Assembly (NCBI GenBank): GCA_029265815.1
Contig: JAJUGU010000005.1
Span: 62,001 to 126,000, forward strand
Source: Anaerolineaceae bacterium
Lineage (GTDB): Bacteria; Chloroflexota; Anaerolineae; Anaerolineales; Anaerolineaceae
Length of the DNA: 64,000 nt
Direction of reading: 5' to 3'
Below are positions 52,578 through 59,053 of this stretch, in pieces. Every line of letters begins with the position of its first letter. Position 1 is the stretch's first letter. A program made the translations under genes and the position numbers. The notes under the pieces are model-generated. The model saw nothing but the letters and a program-made list of their open reading frames with translations. It did not search any database and was not told where the DNA came from.

Positions 52578-54283
52578 TTACCCACCTCGCGTTCATAATC
52601 GATGAAATTCTGTACGAACTGCGTTCCGTCAGGAATACCAGCGAGTTGTGCCAGGTGGAAAAGCGAAGTTTCTTTGAGATTGGCCTCAGCAATGATGTGC
52701 TGGTCAGTAAGAACTACCGAGGCGGCAGCATCGGCGATCATTTCTCCGCCAGAGAGCACAATTGCCCGCGGCGTATATTCCAGCATCAGGTGCATATCAT
52801 GAGTGATGAGAATGACGGTGATACCGGTCTTGTTAATCTCACGCAGGAACTCCATAATCTCGGTGTAATGGCGGTAATCTTGGCCGGCTGTGGGCTCGTC
52901 GAGGATCAGGATCTGCGGATTGAGCACAAGGATCGAGGCGATGGTCACACGCTTTTTTTGACCATAACTCAAGGCTGAGATTGGCCATTCAATAAATGGC
53001 GCCAGCCCGCAGATTTCTAAAACCTTTTCAACACGCGTTGTAATCTCTTTTTCCTCTACACCCCGCAGCCTGAGCCCCAATGCGACCTCGTCGAAGATGA
53101 GATTCTTCGAGATCATCTGATTGGGGTTCTGCATCACCACCCCGATGAACTCAGCGCGTTCTTTGATCGACTTTGGGGCAATGTTCTGCCCTTTGTAGAG
53201 CACAGCACCGCTATCTTCTTTCTCAAAGCCGCACATGATTTTAGAGAGGGTGGTTTTCCCTGCTCCGTTCTTGCCCACGATGGAGATCATTTCGCCTTCT
53301 CGGACTTCGAAATCGATATTATGGAGAATGGGGCGCACACCATCGTAAGAAAAATTCAAGTTTTGAATTTTCAGAATCGATGGAGCAGCAACGAGAGGGG
53401 CAGGCGGCACTACCGAGCGGTTCCAGCGCCTCAGAGCTTCGTTACAGGTGCCTGTATCGAGGCTCCAGATGTGCCCTGGCTTCATTTCCGGTTTCAGTGT
53501 GATACCGGCATACTTCATCGCGGTAACATAGAGTGGTTCGCGAATGCCGTTCTTGACCAGAACATCTGAACATACCAGTTCGTGAGCGTTCATATCAGCG
53601 AGGATTCTGCCGTCATTGATCACGATCACGCGGTCGACTTCGCGGTGCAGCACGTCTTCAAGGCGGTGTTCGATGATCAGCACCGTTTTTTTCAATTCTT
53701 TATGAATGTCATCGATGATCTCGATGGCAATTTTTCCGGTGGCAGGATCCAGGTTAGCGAGCGGCTCATCGAACAGCAGGACATCAACATTGTCGATCAG
53801 CACCCCCGCCAGCGAGGTGCGTTGTTTTTGGCCTCCCGACAGTTCGTAAGGCGACGCAGTCTGGAGATGATCCATGCCCACCATTTTTGCCACGCGCGCC
53901 ACCCGCTCATGCATTTCATCGTGTTGCACACAGTCATTTTCCATGGCAAAGGCGATATCCTCGCCTACGGTCAACCCTACGAATTGCCCATCTGAATCCT
54001 GCAGTACGGTGCCAATGATCTTCGAAAGTTGGAAGATGTCGAGGTCTTTGGTTTCTTTGCCTTTAATTTTGAGACTGCCCTGCGAGGAGCCCTTGTAGTA
54101 AAACGGAATCAGGCCGTTAAGGCAGTGGCCAAGCGTGCTCTTACCGCTTCCGCTGGGACCCACGATGAGAATCTTTTCCCCGGGGTAGATCTTCAGATTG
54201 ATATCCACCAGCGTGGGTTCAGCCTGTGAATAGTATTGAAAAGTGAAATGATCAAATTCGATGATCGGTGTGGTTTGGGTCAT
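52574..54283 (-). CDS. ecfA: ECF transporter fused ATP-binding (A1A2) protein
   Basis: Tandem ATPase of 569 residues combining EcfA1 and EcfA2 (YkoD-like). First half: Walker A GPSGSGKST near residue 43, signature LSGGQKQRTSLAG, Walker B VLLFDEP and IIEHRLEDV. Second half: Walker A GKNGAGKTT near residue 328, signature LSYGQKKRVTIAS, Walker B ILILDEP and ITHDMHL. The first codon is taken as ATG 54281-54283; an in-frame TTG at 54289 is less likely, although no good ribosome site is seen for either. It is co-transcribed with ecfT and separated from the S-component gene by a terminator. Confidence 0.92.
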   Translation of the reverse strand: MTQTTPIIEFDHFTFQYYSQAEPTLVDINLKIYPGEKILIVGPSGSGKSTLGHCLNGLIPFYYKGSSQGSLKIKGKETKDLDIFQLSKIIGTVLQDSDGQFVGLTVGEDIAFAMENDCVQHDEMHERVARVAKMVGMDHLQTASPYELSGGQKQRTSLAGVLIDNVDVLLFDEPLANLDPATGKIAIEIIDDIHKELKKTVLIIEHRLEDVLHREVDRVIVINDGRILADMNAHELVCSDVLVKNGIREPLYVTAMKYAGITLKPEMKPGHIWSLDTGTCNEALRRWNRSVVPPAPLVAAPSILKIQNLNFSYDGVRPILHNIDFEVREGEMISIVGKNGAGKTTLSKIMCGFEKEDSGAVLYKGQNIAPKSIKERAEFIGVVMQNPNQMISKNLIFDEVALGLRLRGVEEKEITTRVEKVLEICGLAPFIEWPISALSYGQKKRVTIASILVLNPQILILDEPTAGQDYRHYTEIMEFLREINKTGITVILITHDMHLMLEYTPRAIVLSGGEMIADAAASVVLTDQHIIAEANLKETSLFHLAQLAGIPDGTQFVQNFIDYEREVGK

Positions 54284-54439
54284 TGGCAAAACCGTGTACC
54301 TCTGGTATGGTCGAACGCACAGAATGAACTTCTCCAGAAATTTCTTCAGAGATTTTTACTAAATTTCAACCGGCTGTCTTCTTTCAAGTATACCTGCTCT
54401 TAAACAGCAACCGGGCAGTATTTTAGCAGAATATTGAGA

Positions 54440-54477
54440 AATAGAAAGGATGGCAGCATTTGCTTTCACTGCCATCC
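54440..54477 (-). terminator. Terminator after the ECF S-component gene
   Basis: Nine-bp stem GGATGGCAG / CTGCCATCC (54448-54456 / 54469-54477), with TTTCTATTT on the minus strand. It makes the S-component gene a separate transcript from ecfA-ecfT. Confidence 0.75.
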
Positions 54478-54510
54478 CTGTTTTTCAAAGATGACCAGCC
54501 GCGAGTTAGA

Positions 54511-55080
54511 TTACGCTTTCTTGCTCAAACTTCCCTTCTTGGTGCGGGTGGCGGCGTAGGCAACGCACAACAGGGTGCCAATCACACCGGCGCTGATGGA
54601 ATTCATCAGGGCAGCGATGGCGCCCTGGGTGAAGACCAGGTTGACAGGCTCCGCATAGATCAGGATATCGAGAACAGGAGCAACCACCAGCCAGGCAATG
54701 ATATTGCCGATGATCTGGATGATGTTGAAGGTCAGGATATCTTTCCACTAAAACTCGCCTTCTTCAATATTGCTGCGTTTGAAAGCAAGGCCGAAGATGA
54801 AGCTGGCAACACCGCTGGCGATGACCCAGCTCCACCAGGGTGACCCGTACTGCACGGCATCGCTGATGGCGTGGCCGATGAAAGCCATCAAACCGGCGGC
54901 GATCGGTCCAAAGAGAACGCCGAAGAACGAGCTTAAGCCGTAGGCGGTCTGAAAACTGGTTTCAGGCACAGGCGAGGGAACTTTAACATACATGAACAAA
55001 AGAGCGAAGAGTGCTGCGCCGAGCCCGGTTGCTACGATGGTTCTGGTGGTTACCTTGAAAATTCCTTTTTTCATTTCCAA
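54511..55080 (-). pseudogene. ECF transporter S component (UPF0397-like), broken by an in-frame amber codon
   Basis: The whole frame encodes ~189 residues of a UPF0397/EcfS substrate-binding membrane protein with six hydrophobic helices. Hallmarks: FQTAYGLSSFFGVLFGPIAAG, FIGHAISDAVQYGSPWWSW, and after the break FNIIQIIGNIIAWLVVAPVLDILIYAE, VFTQGAIAAL and YAATRTKKGSLSKK. The TAG at 54748-54750 (codon 111) follows NIEEGEF and precedes WKDIL. The frame is the same on both sides and the family sequence continues perfectly, so one base change explains it. It has its own promoter and terminator and lies next to ecfA-ecfT and a SAM-hydrolase gene. It is non-functional unless the amber codon is suppressed; a sequencing error is possible. 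Confidence 0.85.
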
Positions 55081-55107
55081 TCCTCCTTGTTTTTAATTCT
55101 TGACTGG

Positions 55108-55149
55108 TTGTCTATTATAGACAATACAGAACGAATACCGAAAAGTCAA
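55108..55149 (-). promoter_or_regulatory. Promoter and 17-base palindromic operator of the ECF S gene
   Basis: Minus strand: TTGACT (55144-55149), 17 bases, TATTGT (55121-55126); an alternative TATAAT lies at 55114-55119. TTGTCTAT-T-ATAGACAA (55108-55124) is a perfect 8-bp inverted repeat covering both -10 candidates. It is a probable repressor site; the regulator is unknown. Confidence 0.65.
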
Positions 55150-55170
55150 TAGCAGGTCTTTCCAGCCTGA

Positions 55171-55956
55171 CTATTTTAAGATGACTTCCACTGGGTCACC
55201 CACCTTTGAACCGGTGACTTTTGCACCACTGCCGTTGACCACAGCGACTTCAAGGTAACCCTCGCTGTCGAGCAGGGCAATGAGTTCACCCGGCTGGCGG
55301 TGACCATAAGAGGGAGAGACGCCGTCAATCTCCATACCTTTAATGCGGATGAGCACGTTCTTTCCAGCAACTTCAGCAGCGGGCAGGTCGGTGGTGAGGT
55401 TACCAAAAGCATCGACGACAGTGATATGAGCGATATATCCGCTGGAAGTCTTCTCTGGCCTTGAAAGTGTCAGCAGTACCGGGTCAGTGAAAGGGGTCCC
55501 CATTAATTCAAGGGGTACCCCGGCGGCAAGGTGGGCTCCAACCGGTGCAAAGATATCTCTCCCGTGGAAGGTGCGGCTGACCGCAGGAAGCCAATACTTT
55601 GGATTATCGAGATGGATAAAAGACAGAGGCTGCCCGGCGTTTTTTGCATCTTCAATCATAGGGGTGAACAGCCCGTTATCCGGTCCTACAAAATACTGAT
55701 CGCCAATGCGGGCCGCCATCGCCCTGCGTTTCGTACCCACACCGGGGTCAACGACCGCAATGTGCACGGTTCCTGCCGGAAAGTACGGCGCCGCCCGCCA
55801 GAGCGCGATCGCGCCTTCCATGATATTCTGAGGGGCGATCTCGTGGCTGATATCGGCGATTTGAACATCGGGGGCAATCTTCCAGATCACACCCTTCATC
55901 GTACCCACAAAGCCGTCCTTCGTACCAAAATCTGTTAACAGTGTGATTACGGGCAT
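55171..55956 (-). CDS. SAM hydrolase / hydroxide adenosyltransferase (DUF62)
   Basis: A 261-residue enzyme of the DUF62 / fluorinase-chlorinase family. Non-halogenating members hydrolyse S-adenosyl-L-methionine to adenosine and L-methionine. Motifs: LLTDFGTKDGFVGTMKGV at the start (Asp of the SAM-ribose site), DISHEIAPQ, VDPGVGTKRRAMAAR (the conserved Asp-Arg-His triad region), FVGPDNGLFTP, FHGRDIFAPVGAHLA and VDAFGNLTTD. The halogenase-specific loop is not evident. ATG 55954-55956 is preferred over TTG 55968 because GAGG lies 6 bases before it. It has its own promoter and sits between methionine-importer and ECF genes. Confidence 0.9.
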   Translation of the reverse strand: MPVITLLTDFGTKDGFVGTMKGVIWKIAPDVQIADISHEIAPQNIMEGAIALWRAAPYFPAGTVHIAVVDPGVGTKRRAMAARIGDQYFVGPDNGLFTPMIEDAKNAGQPLSFIHLDNPKYWLPAVSRTFHGRDIFAPVGAHLAAGVPLELMGTPFTDPVLLTLSRPEKTSSGYIAHITVVDAFGNLTTDLPAAEVAGKNVLIRIKGMEIDGVSPSYGHRQPGELIALLDSEGYLEVAVVNGSGAKVTGSKVGDPVEVILK

Positions 55957-55991
55957 ACATGACCTCAAAGCAAAGATTTTTATAAAAAATT

Positions 55992-56020
55992 ACTATAGCA
56001 CGAGGGGTGAGGCAAGTCAA
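55992..56020 (-). promoter_or_regulatory. Promoter of the SAM hydrolase gene
   Basis: Minus strand TTGACT (56015-56020), exactly 17 bases, TATAGT (55992-55997). This makes DUF62 a separate unit from the metI end 67 bases upstream. Confidence 0.7.
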
Positions 56021-56086
56021 TCAAATGGCATTTTTTACCATTCGTAGAAACCCCAGTTACCCGGCGTGGTTGCGCAAAAAATGGGC

Positions 56087-56743
56087 TTACCTCTTCGAGA
56101 CTTTGAGTGCCAGTTTGCTGCCCAGAATTTGAATGCCCTGAACAACGACCACCAGCAGCACCACGGTGACGACCATCACCGCAGTTTCAAAACGCTGGTA
56201 GCCATAGCGAACCGCCACGTCTCCCAGCCCCCCTCCGCCGATGACCCCTGCCATTGCTGAATAACCGATCAGGTTGATGATGGTCAGTGCGATACCGAGA
56301 ATCAGCGAAGGCAGGGCTTCAGGCAGCAGCACTTTTCGGATAATCTGCCAGGTGGTGCAGCCCATCGCCTGGGCAGCTTCGACCAGCCCCCGATCGACTT
56401 CACGCAGGCCGGTCTCAGCCACTCGGGCAAAGAATGGAATGGCTGCCAGAGAAAGCGGCACGATGGCTGCTGTGGAGCCGATGGAAGTGCCCACAACGAA
56501 ACGTGTGAACGGAATGACCACCACCAGCAAAATGATAAAGGGCAGCGAGCGGGCAAAATTAACCACCGCGCCCAGAACCTGGTTGAGGGCTGGCGCACGC
56601 TTCAAACCGTTGCGGTCAGTGATCACCAGCAGCACACCCAGCGGCAGACCAAGCACCACGGTCAACAGCGTGGAAACCCCTACCATGTAGAGTGTTTCCA
56701 GCGCTGCATGAGACAGGTTGGGAATCCATACACTCCAATCCAT
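56087..56743 (-). CDS. metI: Methionine ABC transporter permease
   Basis: Membrane subunit of the D/L-methionine importer, 218 residues, with five helices. Family motifs: ETLYMVGVSTLLTVVLGLPLGVLL, NFARSLPFIILLVVVIPFTR, the EAA loop LVEAAQAMGCTTWQIIRKVLLPEA and GGGGLGDVAVRYGYQRF. The start ATG 56741-56743 overlaps the metN stop by one base (TAATG). It is the last gene of the metQ-metN-metI operon. Confidence 0.95.
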   Translation of the reverse strand: MDWSVWIPNLSHAALETLYMVGVSTLLTVVLGLPLGVLLVITDRNGLKRAPALNQVLGAVVNFARSLPFIILLVVVIPFTRFVVGTSIGSTAAIVPLSLAAIPFFARVAETGLREVDRGLVEAAQAMGCTTWQIIRKVLLPEALPSLILGIALTIINLIGYSAMAGVIGGGGLGDVAVRYGYQRFETAVMVVTVVLLVVVVQGIQILGSKLALKVSKR

Positions 56744-57720
56744 TATTTCACCTCCACGCGCAGCCCGGTCTCGCGCAGGTAGGTCAAAGCCTGTGGCACC
56801 TGGGTGCCCGATAGTTCGATCTGCAACCGCCCGATGCGCCTGCCGCCGATGACCTGGATGCTGCCGCCCAAAATGTTGACGTCGATATCGAACCTGCGCA
56901 CCAGGCTGGCCAGCACTGGCCGGTCGGCGGCCTTGCCGACAAAGGTGACCGCGGCACTGGTGGTCCCCGGGGTGTGAATGACCTCTTCTCCGCGGGGGAA
57001 GAAAGCCTGTGACAGCCGGCTGTCGGGGTCAACGATCAAGTCATGAACGGCACCCTCCTCAACGATGCGGCCGTCATTGAGAATAGCCACATGGTCGCAG
57101 ATCTGCTTTACCACTTCCATCTCATGGGTGATAAGCAGAATAGTCAATCCCAGACGGCGGTTCAGGTCTTTGAGCAGGCTGAGGATGGATGAAGTGGTTT
57201 GCGGGTCGAGGGCAGAGGTGGCCTCGTCCGAAAGGAGCACCCTGGGTTCTGTCGCCAGCGCGCGGGCAATGCCGACCCGCTGCTTCTGGCCGCCTGAAAG
57301 CTGCGCAGGGTAGGCATGCGCCTTTTCGGTGAGACCCACCAGATCAAGCAATTCCTCCACCCTCTCCTGCCGGTAGCGCTTGTCATAGCCGGTGATCTCG
57401 AGCGGAAAAGCCACATTCCCTGCCACGGTACGCGAACTGAGCAGGTTGAAATGCTGAAAAATCATGCCGATCTGCTGCCGCGCCCGCCGCAAATCTGCCT
57501 CTGGCAAAGAAGTCAACAGCTGCCCGTTGACGATCACCTCTCCCGCCGTGGGCCGTTCGAGCAGGTTAACACAACGGATGAGCGTGCTTTTTCCTGCACC
57601 GCTCGGGCCTACCACGCCGAAGATCTCTCCTGGGGCGACGTGCAGCGAAACATGGTCCAACGCCCAGACGGTTTGCCTGCTCTGGTTAAAGACCTTGCTG
57701 AGACCTGAAATCTGGATCAT
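56743..57720 (-). CDS. metN: Methionine ABC transporter ATP-binding protein
   Basis: ATPase of 325 residues. Walker A GPSGAGKST at ~37-45, FQHFNLLSSRTVAGN (Q-loop), signature LSGGQKQRVGIARALA, Walker B VLLSDEATSALDP (Asp-Glu retained) and H-loop ITHEMEVV. A C-terminal ~75-residue NIL domain (DRPVLASLVRRFDIDVNILGG) binds methionine and inhibits transport when the internal pool is high. Start ATG 57720 is preferred to an upstream in-frame GTG because AGAGG lies before it. It lies 70 bases after metQ. Confidence 0.95.
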   Translation of the reverse strand: MIQISGLSKVFNQSRQTVWALDHVSLHVAPGEIFGVVGPSGAGKSTLIRCVNLLERPTAGEVIVNGQLLTSLPEADLRRARQQIGMIFQHFNLLSSRTVAGNVAFPLEITGYDKRYRQERVEELLDLVGLTEKAHAYPAQLSGGQKQRVGIARALATEPRVLLSDEATSALDPQTTSSILSLLKDLNRRLGLTILLITHEMEVVKQICDHVAILNDGRIVEEGAVHDLIVDPDSRLSQAFFPRGEEVIHTPGTTSAAVTFVGKAADRPVLASLVRRFDIDVNILGGSIQVIGGRRIGRLQIELSGTQVPQALTYLRETGLRVEVK

Positions 57721-57787
57721 GGGCTTTTTACCTCTTTCTATTGTCTTTTGGTTCACCTGGTCCTGCGTGGCGAGTGTCCACCTCAGA

Positions 57788-58678
57788 CTAATAAGCCGGG
57801 ATCACCGAACCGTTGTACTGCCCTTCGATGAACTGTTTCACTTCGGGCGAGGTCAATAGACGGGCAAGAATTTTGAGACCTTCGTCGTTTTCACGCCCGC
57901 TTTTAACCACCAGAATATTGGCGTAGGGATTGTTTTCTCCACTTTCCAGCGCCAGCGCGTCTTCTCCAGGCACCAGCCCGCCTTCAAGCGCGTAATTACC
58001 GTTAATGACCGAGATGGTCGTATCATCCAGAGAGCGTACGAGTTGGGCGGCTTCGAGTTCGATGATGTCAAGGTTCTTCGGGTTGGCGGTAATATCGTTA
58101 ACGGTGGCCTCATAACCGACACCTTCTTTGAGTGTGATCAACCCGCTGGCTGCCAGCAGGTTCAGAGCACGCCCGCCGTTGGTTTTGTCATTTGGGATGG
58201 CCACCACCGCGCCATCCGCGACTTCATCCAGAGACGTGATTCTATTTGAATAGATTCCAAGCGGCTCGATGTGCACGGCGGCGATCGACACCAGGTCGGT
58301 TTTATGTTCGGCGTTGAAGTCGGTCAGGTAGGGCTGGTGCTGGAAGAAATTTGCGTCTAGCGTGCCGTCTGCCAGGGCCAGGTTGGGTTGCACGTAGTCG
58401 GTGAATTCAATGATCTCGATATCCAGACCGGCGGCGGGTGCCAGATTCTCTTTGACAAAATTGAGAATGTCTCCGTGGGGGACCGGAGAAACACCGATCA
58501 CGAGATGGATCGGGCTGTTGGCAGCATCTGAATCCACTGCGTCACCAGCAGCCTCATCTGAGGTTCCGTTGTGGGTACAGGCAGCGAGGGCAAAGGCCAG
58601 CGCGGTCAGCGCTGTGATGAAGCTGATGAGACGAAACTTACGATTGATTGACTTGATATTCCTTGTGCTTGTTTTCAT
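57788..58678 (-). CDS. metQ: Methionine-binding lipoprotein
   Basis: NlpA-family substrate-binding lipoprotein, 296 residues. Lipobox FALAAC with Cys34. The mature domain starts LVIGVSPVPHGDIL and contains VKENLAPAAGLDIEIIEFTDYVQPNLALADGTLDANFFQHQPYL, the MetQ/NlpA signature, plus NGNYALEGGLVPGEDAL. ATG 58676-58678 follows AAAGGAGAG; an in-frame TTG within the leader terminator is rejected. It is the first gene of metQ-metN-metI, preceded by a structured leader RNA with a terminator. Confidence 0.95.
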   Translation of the reverse strand: MKTSTRNIKSINRKFRLISFITALTALAFALAACTHNGTSDEAAGDAVDSDAANSPIHLVIGVSPVPHGDILNFVKENLAPAAGLDIEIIEFTDYVQPNLALADGTLDANFFQHQPYLTDFNAEHKTDLVSIAAVHIEPLGIYSNRITSLDEVADGAVVAIPNDKTNGGRALNLLAASGLITLKEGVGYEATVNDITANPKNLDIIELEAAQLVRSLDDTTISVINGNYALEGGLVPGEDALALESGENNPYANILVVKSGRENDEGLKILARLLTSPEVKQFIEGQYNGSVIPAY

Positions 58679-58724
58679 TTTTTCTCTCCTTTTGTGTGAT
58701 CCATAAATAGTTTGGCTTAAGAAC

Positions 58725-58751
58725 AAAAAACCACCCGGATATCCCGGGTGG
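58725..58751 (-). terminator. Attenuator hairpin before metQ
   Basis: Eight-bp GC-rich stem with GATAT loop and T6 on the minus strand, ending ~47 bases before the metQ ATG. No leftward gene upstream needs it, so it is regulatory. Confidence 0.85.
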
Positions 58752-58937
58752 CGTGAGTTGAAATATGGATTTAGTGTATCAGTCTGCCCACCGGTTATCC
58801 TTTGAAAATTTGAGGAAGCGATGGGCTCGATTCTTTACCGGTCAGTCAACACCAGGTGCGGAAGGCGAACTCCATCGCCTTCGCATCATCATGCTCGTGC
58901 AATTCAAGGTGAGTGCTTGACCAGTCAAATTAAACAT
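58725..58937 (-). ncRNA. Structured metQ leader RNA with terminator (candidate methionine/SAM attenuator)
   Basis: From the predicted +1 near 58937, an 87-base domain (58838-58924) is closed by CTGGTCA / TGACCGG. It holds a long hairpin TGCG-AAGGCGA / TCGCCTT-C-CGCA and a CACC/GGTG helix. A terminator follows: CCACCCGG / CCGGGTGG (58731-58738 / 58744-58751) with T6. CCGGTGG near 58787-58793 can pair with the terminator's 5' arm. A 31-codon frame (58842-58937) starts at the predicted +1 and holds three consecutive ATG codons (58884-58892). No known SAM-riboswitch core was recognised. Confidence 0.6.
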
Positions 58938-58943
58938 TGCATC

Positions 58944-58972
58944 ATGATACACATTCCCACCTTTGCTGTCAA
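58944..58972 (-). promoter_or_regulatory. Promoter of the metQ-metN-metI operon
   Basis: Minus strand TTGACA (58967-58972), 17 bases, TATCAT (58944-58949). Predicted +1 is 58936-58938. Confidence 0.75.
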
Positions 58973-59005
58973 GTAAGGAATACCCGCAATTTTCACGCCG
59001 GGCAT

Positions 59006-59035
59006 AAAAACACCGGCATCCATAGATGTCGGTGT
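59006..59035 (-). terminator. Terminator of the M23-peptidase lipoprotein gene
   Basis: Ten-bp stem ACACCGGCAT / ATGTCGGTGT (59010-59019 / 59026-59035, one G-T pair) with a T5 run on the minus strand. Confidence 0.8.
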
Positions 59036-59053
59036 CAGTCCTTCCAAAGATTT

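Noticed and set aside
58838-58924. SAM-I or SAM-IV riboswitch in the metQ leader
   Set aside because: The conserved core (GATGAAACCCGGCAACC-type and pseudoknot segments) is absent, so only an unclassified structured leader is claimed.
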